DNA of 64,000 bases from Deinococcus sp. KSM4-11 (GTDB lineage: Bacteria; Deinococcota; Deinococci; Deinococcales; Deinococcaceae), in contig NZ_SSNX01000008.1 of NCBI RefSeq assembly GCF_004801415.1, positions 161,028 to 225,027 on the forward strand, given 5' to 3'. Below the pieces are notes generated by a model. It did not search any database. It was not told the DNA's origin and worked only from the letters and a program-made list of their open reading frames with translations. Below are positions 32,129-41,923 of this stretch, in pieces. Every line of letters begins with the position of its first letter. Positions within the stretch are counted from its first letter, which is position 1. Position numbers and translations under genes: made by a program.

Positions 32129-32785
32129 ATGCCCGGCCCCTGGCAACGCGTCACCGATCCCGCCGCCGTGAAGCTGTTCATGGAGGCGTCCATGATGGTC
32201 ACGCTCGAACACCTGATGCTGGGCGAGCACAGCGCCTCGCACCTGGCCCGCCTGCTGCACGCTCCGCTGAACGCCGTGCACCACCGCCTGCGCCGCCTCG
32301 TGGCCGCCGGACTCGCCTACGAGAGCCGCGTTGAGGCCCGGCGGGGACGGCCCATCCGGCACTACCGCGCCACCTCGGACGCATACCTCGTTCCGTACGA
32401 CGCCACCCCACTGACCTCGGTGGAAGACCTCGTGGGCCTGCACGAGACTGGCTTCGCCCGCCGCTTCCTGCACGCCGTGGTCGAGGCCGGACGCAGCCTG
32501 GTCGTGAACGAACGCGACATCGGCCTGCGCGTGTTCCGCGACGGCGACGCGGTCAGCGTGGACATCACTCCCCGCGCGGGCGAATTCACCCTCGACGAAT
32601 TCCTGGCCCCGGACTCCCCGGTGCTGCTGCTGAACTGGGGCGAACTGCGCCTGACCCGCGAGGACGCCAAGGCCATGCAGCGCGAACTGCACGCCCTGCA
32701 CGCCCGCTACGCCGCCCGGCACGGCCCGGAACGCTACCTCTTCCGCCTGGGCCTCACGCGCGACCGGCCCGACGACGCGGGCTAA
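32129..32785 (+). CDS. Winged-helix transcriptional regulator
   Basis: 218 residues. An ArsR/PadR-like winged helix occupies residues 15 to 80 ([38 protein letters not shown], then a wing with RRGRPIRHY). The rest is an unassigned ligand or dimer domain ([18 protein letters not shown], then an acidic stretch [17 protein letters not shown]). TAGCGT seven bases before the ATG suggests a leaderless transcript. Its position facing the P450 gene across a palindrome makes it the likely repressor of both. The 3' end overlaps hemW tail to tail by four bases. Confidence 0.8.
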   Translation: MPGPWQRVTDPAAVKLFMEASMMVTLEHLMLGEHSASHLARLLHAPLNAVHHRLRRLVAAGLAYESRVEARRGRPIRHYRATSDAYLVPYDATPLTSVEDLVGLHETGFARRFLHAVVEAGRSLVVNERDIGLRVFRDGDAVSVDITPRAGEFTLDEFLAPDSPVLLLNWGELRLTREDAKAMQRELHALHARYAARHGPERYLFRLGLTRDRPDDAG

Positions 32786-33930
32786 CCGAGCCCGTCCACG
32801 TCCAGGAAGTCGGTCACCACGCGGTTCAGCACCCACCATCCCTGAGGTGTCGCCCGCAGGTGGTTGCCGTCCAGCACCAGCAGCCCGCGCGAGACGTTCG
32901 CCTCGATGGGCGCCGCATACGCCGCCCGCACGTCCAGGCCACTGCGCCGCGACAGGTCGGCCAGATCGAGGCCCGTGTTCAGCCGCAGGCCCATGAACAG
33001 CGCGTCCGTCACGAACTCCGGCGCGTCGATCGCCTCGACTTCTCCCGCTTCTCCCGCCAGCCACTCGTGCAGGTGCGGATTCGTACGCCGCACGGTCAGG
33101 ATGCCGTCCGCCTCCGGGAACGCCGGATAATGTCCTGCGGCCCCCGGTCCCACCCCCAGATAGGTGCGCCCCTGCCAGTACGCGAGGTTATGCCGCGACT
33201 GCTGTCCTTCCAGCGCGTAATTGCTGATCTCGTACCGCGTGAAGCCCCGCGAGGTCAGCACCTCCTCCGTGCGCTCGAAGCCACGCCGCTCGTCGTCGTC
33301 CTGCACGGTCACGCCCCGGCGCGCGAACTCGGTGCCGGGCTCGATGGTCAGCGTGTACGCGCTCACGTGACCCACCCCCAGTTCCACGAGGCCGTGAATG
33401 TCGCTGTCCAGCGGTTGCCCAGGCACGGCGGTGATCAGGTCGCCGCTCACCCGGAAGCCGGTGCGCACCAGCGTGCCCACGGCCTCGCGGGCCTGCTGCG
33501 CGTCGTGCTGGCGGCCCAGAAACGTCAGCGTGGCATCGTCCAGACTCTGCACGCCCACGCTCGCGCGATCCAGGCCCAGGTCACGCCACAGCGCCGCGCG
33601 CTCCACGCTGACCGTGCCGGGATTCACTTCCAGCGTGTTCTCGATCCGGCCCCAGCCCAGGTGCTTCTGCACGCTGCCTACCAGCGCCGACAGTTCCGCG
33701 TCGCGCAGGAAACTGGGCGTGCCGCCGCCCAGATACACCGTGTCCAGCGCGACGTCGTACAGGTCGGCCAGCCGAGCGGCCTCCTCCTCCAGCTTCGCCA
33801 GATACCGTTCCACCAGCCCGGCCCGGCGCGTCAGCACGTGAAAATCGCAGTACGGGCAGATGCTCGGGCAGAACGGCACGTGCACGTACAGGTGCCGCAC
33901 CACGGGATCAAGGTCAGGAGCCGGACTCAC
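32782..33930 (-). CDS. hemW: Radical SAM heme chaperone HemW
   Basis: 382 residues. The radical SAM motif is [10 protein letters not shown], the HemW form (CxxxCxxC followed by a Cys-Asp-Phe). Further family phrases are [62 protein letters not shown] and [10 protein letters not shown]. HemW binds heme and delivers it to respiratory enzymes; it is often misnamed coproporphyrinogen oxidase. TAGACT seven bases before the GTG marks a leaderless start. The HNxxYW motif separates it from HemN. Confidence 0.95.
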   Translation of the reverse strand: MSPAPDLDPVVRHLYVHVPFCPSICPYCDFHVLTRRAGLVERYLAKLEEEAARLADLYDVALDTVYLGGGTPSFLRDAELSALVGSVQKHLGWGRIENTLEVNPGTVSVERAALWRDLGLDRASVGVQSLDDATLTFLGRQHDAQQAREAVGTLVRTGFRVSGDLITAVPGQPLDSDIHGLVELGVGHVSAYTLTIEPGTEFARRGVTVQDDDERRGFERTEEVLTSRGFTRYEISNYALEGQQSRHNLAYWQGRTYLGVGPGAAGHYPAFPEADGILTVRRTNPHLHEWLAGEAGEVEAIDAPEFVTDALFMGLRLNTGLDLADLSRRSGLDVRAAYAAPIEANVSRGLLVLDGNHLRATPQGWWVLNRVVTDFLDVDGLG

Positions 33931-34014
33931 GCGCGGAAGTCTACGCGCCGCGCCCCCGGGACAAGGGGAGAGGGATTGCGTTGGAGCGGGGCAGCCCCCA
34001 GCCCGATCCGGCCG

Positions 34015-34503
34015 TCACCGTCCGTGGGGCGTGCGATCCATCCAGGCTTCCAGCGCGGCGCGCACGTTGTCGGGCATGGTTACGACCACGGGCAGTTCCA
34101 GAGAGGCCACCGCACTCGCCGCCGCGCACTCACCCGCCCCATCACACGTCGTCCCTGCGCCCGTCCAGGCGGGGAAGGTGCCACCCTCCTGGTATTCCAC
34201 TCCGCCCGCATCGTCCACCAGCCGGTGCGGAACGCTCAGGGCGGGGCCACGCGAGAGCGGTTCCGGCGCCACCACCAGCACCCCGTGCGGCCCCGTGTCC
34301 CGCAACGCCCAGAGCAGCGGCGTGAGGCCGTCGTGCACGACCAGGATCACGCGGCCCTTGCCATCCACGCCCTCCACCTGCTCCGCGAGCGATCCGGCCA
34401 GATCGGGCGGCGCGGCCACCAGCCACACGTGACCGCCGGTGCGACCCTCGAACTCCGCGCAGGCGCTGCCATACACGTCGGACCACGTTCGGGTGTGCTG
34501 CAT
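34015..34503 (-). CDS. Hypothetical protein, 162 aa
   Basis: I do not recognise a family. It is soluble, alpha/beta, with short strands ([35 protein letters not shown]) like a small Rossmann-type or NTPase-related fold, and two cysteines in [17 protein letters not shown] 34503 is preferred to 34515 because TATGCT lies seven bases upstream. It follows a methyltransferase gene on the same strand after only 17 bases and may be cotranscribed with it. Confidence 0.6.
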   Translation of the reverse strand: MQHTRTWSDVYGSACAEFEGRTGGHVWLVAAPPDLAGSLAEQVEGVDGKGRVILVVHDGLTPLLWALRDTGPHGVLVVAPEPLSRGPALSVPHRLVDDAGGVEYQEGGTFPAWTGAGTTCDGAGECAAASAVASLELPVVVTMPDNVRAALEAWMDRTPHGR

Positions 34504-34520
34504 CGCCACCAGCATAGCGG

Positions 34521-35261
34521 TCAGGTGGCCGCTTCCCGCGCGACCCAGATGGCCCAGTTCAGGTGCGCCCGCTCGAACCGGAAGTACCGCTCACGCCCTG
34601 CACGGACGTTCTCCAGCACCTCCGCGCGGTCTGGATGGTTCGGGTGAGCCACGGCCCAGCGGCGCGTGGCGTTCCACATCAGCGTGGAGTAGTGATCCCA
34701 GTCGTCCGTGCTGGCCGCGACGAAGCCCACCACCTCCAGGCCCGCGGCTGTGAACTGTGCGTATCTGGCGTCCAGGGTGGGCAGGTCACTCCAGCCGGCG
34801 TCGGTCAGCGCCTCATCGATCGGGGAACCCTGCCGGTAGACATCCCCGATCACGAGGCTGCCCCCGGATCGCACATGGAGCCGCATCCAGGCCAGGGATT
34901 CCGGGAAGCCGCCCAGCGCGAAGGTCGCCCCGATACATGTCACCACGTCGTATCCGCGCGCGTCGGGGGTGAAGTCCAGCGCCGGGCCCTCCACGAAGGT
35001 CAGGTCTGCGCGGCCGGCTTTCGGCGCCCGCCACCGCGCTTCCTGCACGAACGCCGGATTCAGTTCCAGGCCCGTGCCGCGAATGCCCCACGTCTGCGCC
35101 CACTGCCGCAGCAGCGCACCCTTGCCGCTGCCCACGTCCAGCACGTCCGCCCCAGCCTTCACGCCCGCGTAGCCGGCCACGCGCGCTAGTTTCTCCGGGC
35201 TGACCGGATTCAGAATGTCCCGTTCCTGCTCCACGATGCTGAAAAACTCCAGGAAGTCCAC
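34521..35261 (-). CDS. Class I SAM-dependent methyltransferase
   Basis: 246 residues. Motif I is [16 protein letters not shown], the acidic end of strand 2 is [10 protein letters not shown], motif post-I/II appears in [16 protein letters not shown], and motif III in [13 protein letters not shown]. The C-terminal part ([18 protein letters not shown]) resembles small-molecule methyltransferases of the ubiquinone/menaquinone-like group. Acceptor unknown. The start is GTG 35261 with TACGGT five bases upstream. The 162-residue gene follows after 17 bases. Confidence 0.88.
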   Translation of the reverse strand: MDFLEFFSIVEQERDILNPVSPEKLARVAGYAGVKAGADVLDVGSGKGALLRQWAQTWGIRGTGLELNPAFVQEARWRAPKAGRADLTFVEGPALDFTPDARGYDVVTCIGATFALGGFPESLAWMRLHVRSGGSLVIGDVYRQGSPIDEALTDAGWSDLPTLDARYAQFTAAGLEVVGFVAASTDDWDHYSTLMWNATRRWAVAHPNHPDRAEVLENVRAGRERYFRFERAHLNWAIWVAREAAT

Positions 35262-35339
35262 GCCCCACCGTACGGGTCACGGCCGTGGGGGACATCGGCC
35301 ACATCACCTACCGCCCCGATGGGGCAGACTCGGGTCATC

Positions 35340-35810
35340 ATGGCCGACACGGAACCACACCAGCTGGACGCCCTGCGCGACGAGGCGCAGACCACCCTCA
35401 CGCCCGACGTGCGCGCGTACCTTGACCGCATGGCCGACGAGCACGCCACCCTGCTCAGCGGTTCCAGCTGGGCCGCCGGCGCGGAGGACACCCTGCGCAC
35501 GGCCATCGGCATGGAACGCAAGGCGCAGATGGAAATGCGGATCGGCCTGGGCGCCGATGCCGACGTCCTGCCCCTGCGCAAGACCAAAGCCCTGGCCGAC
35601 ATGACGCTGGCCGAACTGCGGGTGGAGGCGCGCGAGAACCGCGTCATGACCCTGCGCGTCCTCGATCTGCTGCTCGACGCAGGAACCCGCCGCCCCGTGC
35701 GCGCGTGGACACTCGGCGAGGAAGTCCCGCCCGAGGTGTACATCCTCAGCCTCCGCAACCGCCTCCAGCGGCTGGGCGACAGCGTGTCGGCGCAGCAGCG
35801 CGACGCCTGA
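35340..35810 (+). CDS. Hypothetical helical protein, 156 aa
   Basis: All-helical, strongly charged, with no membrane segment: LRDEAQTTLTPDVRAYLDRMADEHATLL, then LADMTLAELRVEARENRVMTLRVLDLLLD and a C-terminal YILSLRNRLQRLGD. No recognised domain. The ATG at 35340 is taken because similar N-termini begin there and it is the first in the charged sequence; the earlier 35319 start would overlap the divergent promoter region. Confidence 0.6.
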   Translation: MADTEPHQLDALRDEAQTTLTPDVRAYLDRMADEHATLLSGSSWAAGAEDTLRTAIGMERKAQMEMRIGLGADADVLPLRKTKALADMTLAELRVEARENRVMTLRVLDLLLDAGTRRPVRAWTLGEEVPPEVYILSLRNRLQRLGDSVSAQQRDA

Positions 35811-35813
35811 TCC

Positions 35814-35890
35814 TCAGTCCGTGAACCGCAGCCGGTCGCCGTCCGGATCGTGCACCTGCGGGATGTCGCCCCCAGGGACGTGGCGATAGA
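35814..35890 (-). pseudogene. 3' remnant of a VOC (glyoxalase) gene
   Basis: Reading the minus strand, PGGDIPQVHDPDGDRLRFTD and a stop is the typical C-terminus of a VOC protein (the HDPDG and R/NRLRFT phrase). No upstream portion of the domain exists; the frame continues for about 20 codons of unrelated sequence to an ATG at 35951. It is most simply a truncated relic. Confidence 0.55.
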
Positions 35891-36229
35891 CAGAGGTACG
35901 GAGAGGGGATAGACCTCTATGATTCGGCACCAGCGCGGCCCGGTTGGTCATGGGTGAACGCTGACCCTCCGAACAGAGCACCATCCTGCGCGCGGCGGTT
36001 TACGTTCCGCGCCTATGCGGTTTTGGAATCCTCATCCGTTGGCGTCCCGTGCGTCCGCCGTTGCAGCGGCTTCCGTATTTGACGCGCCACTCGACCTTCG
36101 CCTGCCGGATACACCGATAAGGTGGGATTCGCATTGACCTCAGTATGTACGTGCTGTCTGACAGCTCCCTGTCAGGTGGAGCGGCGCTGGGGGCGCGGCG
36201 CGGCCTTCACTGGCGCTTTATGCTGAACC
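35891..36229. other. Noncoding stretch before the HerA-like gene
   Basis: No gene is supported here. The only structured element is a perfect inverted repeat near its right end (36158-36175), 55 bases before the start codon. Confidence 0.5.
36158..36175. promoter_or_regulatory. Palindrome CTGACAG-N4-CTGTCAG
   Basis: A perfect seven-base inverted repeat with a four-base spacer (CTCC). It may be an operator for the HerA-like ATPase gene, whose -10 box TATGCT (36219-36224) stands five bases before the ATG. Confidence 0.35.
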
Positions 36230-38641
36230 ATGCCCGATTACGAGAAGCTCGGCGCGTTCTACCTGGGAAAGGTCGTCGATCCCACCACGAATCAACCCAC
36301 GGATGACCTGCTGTACGACAGCACCGATCTGACGACGCACGCCGTGATCATCGGGATGACGGGCAGCGGTAAGACGGGCCTGGGTCTGGGCCTGATCGAG
36401 GAGGCCCTGATGGACGGCGTGCCCGTGCTGGCCGTCGATCCGAAGGGGGATCTGGCGAACCTGCTGCTGACCTTCCCGGAGCTGCGCCCGGACGATTTCC
36501 GCCCGTGGGTGGATGAGGCGGAGGCCGCGCGGGCGAACGTCTCGGCGGATGAGCTGGCGGCACAGAAGGCAGACCTGTGGCGCAAGGGGTTGGCCGACTG
36601 GGATCAGAGTGGGGAGCGTATCCGCAGCCTGCGCGAGAAGGGGGAGTTCGCCATCTACACGCCCGGCGGCAGCGCGGGTCTGCCGGTCAGCGTCCTGAAG
36701 GGCTTCGACGCCCCGCCGCCTGAGATCATGGACGACGCGGACGCCCTGCGGGAGCGCGTCCAGGGCACCGTGACGGGCCTGCTGGGCCTCCTCGGCATTG
36801 ACGCCGATCCCATGCGCTCGCGCGAGCACGTGCTGCTGTCGAACCTGCTGAGCAGCGCGTGGGCTGAAGGGAAGTCGCTGGACATGGGCGGCCTGATCGC
36901 CGGCATCCAGGCGCCGCCCTTCACGCAGGTGGGCGTCATGCCCGTGGATTCCTTCTACCCGCCCAAAGACCGCTTCGAGCTGGCCATGAGCCTGAACAAC
37001 CTGCTCGCCTCGCCGGGCTTTCAGGCGTGGACGCAGGGCGAGCCGCTGGACGTGGGCCGCTTCCTGTTCACGCCGGCGGGCAAGCCGCGCGTGTCGATCA
37101 TGAGCATTGCGCACCTGGGCGACGCCGAACGGATGTTCTTCGTGAGCATGTTGCTGAACGCCGTGCTGGCGTGGATGCGCACTCAGTCGGGCACCAGCAG
37201 CCTTCGTGCCATGCTGTACATGGACGAGATCGCCGGCTTCTTCCCCCCGAACGGCAATCCGCCGAGCAAACCCCCCATGCTGACGCTGCTCAAGCAGGCC
37301 CGCGCCTTCGGGCTGGGCGTGACGCTGGCCACGCAGAACCCCGTGGATCTGGATTACAAGGGTCTGAGCAACACGGGCACGTGGATGATCGGCCGCCTCC
37401 AGACCGAGAACGACAAGGCCCGCGTGCTGGAGGCGCTGGAGGGCGCGACCAGCGGCCAGAACGCCCTGACCCGCGCCCAGCTCGACGCGATGCTCTCGGG
37501 CCTGGGCAAGCGCGTCTTCCTGATGCACAACGTCCATGAGGGTCACCCGGTGCTGTTCACCACCCGGTGGACGATGAGCTACCTGGCCGGGCCGATCACC
37601 GGCACCCAGATCCGGCGGCTGATGGCGGGTCGGAAAACCGCAGAGTCCGCCGCGGGCAACGGAAGCCAGAGTGCTTCGGCGCCCGCACCTGTCGTCAGCC
37701 CACCCTCCGCACCGGCGAAGCCCGTCGTTCCCCCCGGCATCGTGGAAGTCTTTGTGCCCACGGCGCAGGCGGACGTGCAGTACCACGCGCAGCTGCTGGT
37801 GGTCACGCAGGTGCGCTACTCCTCCACGAAGTACCGCCTGGACGTGGCCGGCGTCCTACCCCTGGTGGCGGACGTGACGGACGGCCCGATTCCCGTGACG
37901 TGGGACGAGGCGACCGAGTTGAAGGTCGATCCCAGCACGCTGGAGAAGGCGGGCGTGGACGGCGCGACCTACTCGGAGGTGCCCGCCGCGCTGCTGAATG
38001 CGAAGAACCACGCGAAGTGGGGAAAAGAAGCGGCGAAGTATGTGGCGGGCAGCAAACCCCTGACGCTGTGGCAGGAACCGTCCAGCGGCCTGATCAGCGC
38101 CCCGGGCGAGACCGAGGGGGATTTCCGCGCCCGCGCCAGCCTTGCCGGACGGGAGGCGCGGGACAACGCCGTCCAGGCCCTCCGCGCGAAGTACGCCAGC
38201 AAGGTCGCCACGTTGCAGGATCGCCTCCAGCGTGCCCAGCTGAAGGTGGGGCAGCAGCAGGCCCAGGCGCAACAGGCCCAGCTCCAGACCGCCATGAACG
38301 TCGGGGCGGGCGTCCTGGGGGCGCTGTTCGGCGGAGGCCGCCGCACCACCGCCATCCGCAGCGGCGTGTCCGGCGTGGGCCGCAGCATGCGCGAGGGCCA
38401 GGACGTGCAGGCCGCGCATGCCGAGCTGAACCAGGTCGCCCAGCAACTCCAGGATCTGCAGAACCAGGTGCAGGCCGAGGTCGATGCCCTGACGCTCCGT
38501 GCCAGCAGCGACCTCGAGACATTGGACGTGAAGGCCAGGAGCACCGACGTGACCGTGCCGCTCGTCGCCCTGGCATGGCTGCCGTATACGTGTGCCGCGA
38601 ACGGCATGCTCACCCCCGCGTGGGACAACGCGGAGGGGTAA
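36230..38641 (+). CDS. HerA/VirB4-like P-loop ATPase
   Basis: 803 residues. The RecA-like ATPase core (about 1-460) has Walker A GMTGSGKTGLG, an early VPVLAVDPKGDL segment, Walker B AMLYMDEIAGF and the sensor-like FGLGVTLATQNPVDLDYKGLSN typical of the HerA-FtsK superfamily (DUF853/DUF87 type). A Pro/Ser linker (about 465-500) leads to a beta-rich domain, then two coiled-coil stretches around a glycine-rich hydrophobic patch (MNVGAGVLGALFGGGRR). It probably moves DNA or protein, and the C-terminal part may touch a membrane. No NurA nuclease gene is adjacent, so classical HerA-NurA resection is not indicated. IS1 follows 89 bases downstream. Confidence 0.85.
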   Translation: MPDYEKLGAFYLGKVVDPTTNQPTDDLLYDSTDLTTHAVIIGMTGSGKTGLGLGLIEEALMDGVPVLAVDPKGDLANLLLTFPELRPDDFRPWVDEAEAARANVSADELAAQKADLWRKGLADWDQSGERIRSLREKGEFAIYTPGGSAGLPVSVLKGFDAPPPEIMDDADALRERVQGTVTGLLGLLGIDADPMRSREHVLLSNLLSSAWAEGKSLDMGGLIAGIQAPPFTQVGVMPVDSFYPPKDRFELAMSLNNLLASPGFQAWTQGEPLDVGRFLFTPAGKPRVSIMSIAHLGDAERMFFVSMLLNAVLAWMRTQSGTSSLRAMLYMDEIAGFFPPNGNPPSKPPMLTLLKQARAFGLGVTLATQNPVDLDYKGLSNTGTWMIGRLQTENDKARVLEALEGATSGQNALTRAQLDAMLSGLGKRVFLMHNVHEGHPVLFTTRWTMSYLAGPITGTQIRRLMAGRKTAESAAGNGSQSASAPAPVVSPPSAPAKPVVPPGIVEVFVPTAQADVQYHAQLLVVTQVRYSSTKYRLDVAGVLPLVADVTDGPIPVTWDEATELKVDPSTLEKAGVDGATYSEVPAALLNAKNHAKWGKEAAKYVAGSKPLTLWQEPSSGLISAPGETEGDFRARASLAGREARDNAVQALRAKYASKVATLQDRLQRAQLKVGQQQAQAQQAQLQTAMNVGAGVLGALFGGGRRTTAIRSGVSGVGRSMREGQDVQAAHAELNQVAQQLQDLQNQVQAEVDALTLRASSDLETLDVKARSTDVTVPLVALAWLPYTCAANGMLTPAWDNAEG

Positions 38642-38768
38642 AGGAGGGCAATGAAAATGCGCCCTTTCGGGCGCTCGTAGGAGAAAAAATAGCGCGGTAT
38701 GCACGGGGCGTCAAGCTATGCAGGTGGAGGGTCGTGGATTCTTAGGACTGACGGGTGTTCAATGAACG

Positions 38769-39113
<345 letters not shown>

Positions 39114-39556
39114 CGAGTTATGCACCTTTGTGACCCGCCACACCAGATCGCTGTGGATCTGGCTCGCCATGAACCGCCACTCCCGCCGCATCGTGGGTTG
39201 CTTCATGGGTGCACGGAACGAGGTCAGCGCCTTTGGCCTGTGGCAGAGCCTGCCCACTCCATACCTGGACGCCCGTTGCCATACAGATCGCCTGAGCGCC
39301 TACAAGGCCGTAGTATTCGGCGGCCTGCACGTCATTGGTGGTACGCAGCATATCAAGAGGTTCAATGCCACGTTGCGGGTGCGAGTGGCCCACCTGGTGC
39401 GTCAGAGCCTGTCGTTCAGCCGGAAGCAGGCGCATCTGGAACTCCTAATCTGGATGTTCATCCACCGCTACAACGCGTCATTACGCTGAACCCACGACCA
39501 GGTGGAGACCCCACACCGGAGGGCGTGCCGGGCTGATCCTCTCCAACTCCTCAACT

Positions 39557-40669
39557 TCACGCAGGTACGTTCTCCCTGCCTGCGCGCTGCACCAGACCCA
39601 TCAGCGTATCGCCTATGGCCTTCCCCAACCCGACGGGCACGGCGTTTCCGATCTGGCGGTACTGTTCGGCCAAGCTGCCGCTGAAGGCCCAGTCGTCCGG
39701 GAATCCCTGCAAGCGGGCCGCCTCGCGGACGCTGATGGGCCGGTGCTCGCTGGGGTGGCACAGATCCGTGGCCTTCTGGGTGGGGCTGGTGGTCACAGTC
39801 GGCGCGGGCCGATCCCAGCTCAGGCGTCGGTAAAAGCCGACCCTGCCGCCGGCTGACGTGTACGCCCCGCCCATCGCGGAGGGAATCAGTTCTTTAGGCA
39901 GGCTGCGCCAGTTGCCGCCCTCGGGCACGAGGCGCAGGTACTGGAGTCTGACCTTGCTGTACGGCTGGAAGTGCGGGATGGGGTCGTGCAGATTGTCCAG
40001 GGCGTCGCGCAGGGTACGCCAGGGGGGCAGACCGTTCGCACCCGTTTCGGAGTGGGTGGGTTCGGGCAGGGCCAGGGGTTCGTGGTCGCGGCTGCCCAGG
40101 ATCACCACGCGCTGCCGGAGCTGGGGCACACCGTAGTCGGCGGCGTTCAGCAGGCCATACGTGAAGGTGTACCCGATGCGCTCGAACTCGGCCAGGATGA
40201 CGTGGAAGGCTGAACCCCGTTCCTCTTCGGGTTCCAGTGGCGTTCCGTCACGCGCCGAGATCGGCCGGTGCCGCAGCGTGGCTGACAACAGGCCGCGCAC
40301 GTTTTCCATCACGAAGAAGCGCGGCTGAACCTCGCCCACGATCCGCAGGAAGTCGCGGAACAGGCTGCCGCGCGGATCATTCAGAGCCCCGCGCCGCCCG
40401 GCAGTGGAGAACGGCTGACACGGTGGCCCACCGCTCACCAGGGTAACCTCGCCACGCTTCAATCCCGTGGCCGCGAGCAGGTCGGCGGCACCGAGCCGCG
40501 TGATGTCGGAGGCGATGAACGGCGGGTGTGGAAACCACGCGGCATTCGTCCTGATGGTCTCCCGCGCCGCCCGGTCGATCTCCACGGCGGCGCGCGTCTG
40601 AAATCCGGCCGCTTCCAGGCCCAGGTCGAGGCCCATGGCACCGGAAAACAGGGAGATGTGGGAGGTCAC
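39557..40669 (-). CDS. DNA (cytosine-5-)-methyltransferase, orphan
   Basis: 370 residues. All main C5-methyltransferase motifs are visible: motif I ISLFSGAMGLDLGLE, motif IV with the catalytic cysteine GGPPCQPFSTAG, motif VI FVMENVRGLL, motif VIII QLRQRVVILGSR, and motifs IX-X in REAARLQGFPDDW and QIGNAVPVGLGKAIG. The target-recognition region lies between about 220 and 310; the sequence methylated cannot be told. No restriction endonuclease or Vsr gene is adjacent. GTG 40669 is chosen because TAGAAT (40677-40682) lies seven bases upstream; ATG 40678 overlaps that box. IS1 lies just beyond the 3' end. Confidence 0.92.
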   Translation of the reverse strand: MTSHISLFSGAMGLDLGLEAAGFQTRAAVEIDRAARETIRTNAAWFPHPPFIASDITRLGAADLLAATGLKRGEVTLVSGGPPCQPFSTAGRRGALNDPRGSLFRDFLRIVGEVQPRFFVMENVRGLLSATLRHRPISARDGTPLEPEEERGSAFHVILAEFERIGYTFTYGLLNAADYGVPQLRQRVVILGSRDHEPLALPEPTHSETGANGLPPWRTLRDALDNLHDPIPHFQPYSKVRLQYLRLVPEGGNWRSLPKELIPSAMGGAYTSAGGRVGFYRRLSWDRPAPTVTTSPTQKATDLCHPSEHRPISVREAARLQGFPDDWAFSGSLAEQYRQIGNAVPVGLGKAIGDTLMGLVQRAGRENVPA

Positions 40670-40946
40670 GGCCGACATTCTAGGGAGCAGGATCAGGTCG
40701 TCCAGGGGAGAGAGGGTCGCTGGCTTTTGCGTTGCCGGGCGTACCATCTGTGAGGCCACCTTCCTGTCTGCGTCCAGCGCATCCGGAACAGCTCCACGAT
40801 CCAGCTGCCCAGAGCGGCGCAGGTCGTGCAGAGGTCACGGGGCGGCCCGGGAGGGACGGTGTGTTCTTCAGTTTCAGGCCCGGTGAACACGTCCCGACCG
40901 GACTTCGCACCGCAGGTCGATGGTGTACCAGGCGCACCTGCGCCTC

Positions 40947-41873
40947 TCAGGGATGCAGCGGCTGGCCGGTCAGCACGGGCAGCAGTGTCACGACTACGGC
41001 GATCGTCACCACGGACAGGAGCGTGCTCAGGGTGGCAATCGCCGCGACGGTATCGACGTCCGCGTTGTACTCGCGGGCGATCAGCATGGCGTTCACGGCG
41101 GTGGGCATGCTGGCCGACAGGATCAGCACGGCGAGATTCGCACCGTTCAGGTGCAGCGTCCGGCCCACCAGCAGTGCGATGATCGGCCCGCCGATCAGCC
41201 GCGCCGCACTCGCCAGCCACAGCCGCGCGTCCAGGCGCGGGCGTCCGGCGGCGCCCAGGTGCAGGCCCAGTGCCAGCAGCACCATGGGCAGGGTCGCCTG
41301 CGAGAGCAGTTCCACGCCGCGCAGGAGCCCCTCGGGCAGGGTCACGTGCAGCAGGCGCAGGCTCAGGCCCAGCACCGTCGCCCAGATGGCCGGCAGGCGC
41401 AGGATGTCCCTCGCGGCGTCCAGCGGGTGAACGCCAGTGCGGCCCAGGCTGTACACCGCCGGGCCGACCGCGTACATGCCCACGAAGGACGCCAGGAACA
41501 GCACCGTGGCCCGCTCGAAGCCCGCCTGACCGAAGGCGAACAGGGCGATGGGCAGTCCCATGTTGCCGCTGTTCCAGATGCCCACGCCCGCGCTGTAACT
41601 GCGCTGCGACAGGCCCGGCAGGCCCAGACCGCACAGCCAGCCCAGGCCCAGGCACAGCAGCATGGTGATCAGGTACGCGCCGCCCAGGGTGAGCGCCTCG
41701 GCCGCCTTCACGGGCGTTTTCAGGAGCACATTCAGCACCAGCGCGGGCGACAGCAGGTACAGCGTCAGGCGAGACACGGTGGCCTGATCGATGGGAAAGC
41801 GCGACGAGAGCAGCGCCCCCAGGCCGGCCACCAGAATGACGGGAAGGAGCACGCTGCTGAGGGCCTGGAACAT
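40947..41873 (-). CDS. AEC family transporter
   Basis: 308 residues with about ten membrane segments in two five-helix halves, as in the auxin efflux carrier family. Characteristic phrases are SRLTLYLLSPALVLNVLL, GIWNSGNMGLPIALFAFG and, in the second half, LILSASMPTAVNAMLIAREYNAD. Bacterial members export malate, malonate or amino acids; the substrate here is unknown. The stop is 267 bases from the methyltransferase start and both genes face the same way. The region between holds no supported gene. Confidence 0.88.
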   Translation of the reverse strand: MFQALSSVLLPVILVAGLGALLSSRFPIDQATVSRLTLYLLSPALVLNVLLKTPVKAAEALTLGGAYLITMLLCLGLGWLCGLGLPGLSQRSYSAGVGIWNSGNMGLPIALFAFGQAGFERATVLFLASFVGMYAVGPAVYSLGRTGVHPLDAARDILRLPAIWATVLGLSLRLLHVTLPEGLLRGVELLSQATLPMVLLALGLHLGAAGRPRLDARLWLASAARLIGGPIIALLVGRTLHLNGANLAVLILSASMPTAVNAMLIAREYNADVDTVAAIATLSTLLSVVTIAVVVTLLPVLTGQPLHP

Positions 41874-41923
41874 CTGCCCGGCATGAAAGCATGCCTGGAC
41901 GCCGTGCCGGTCAGCTTGTCCGC

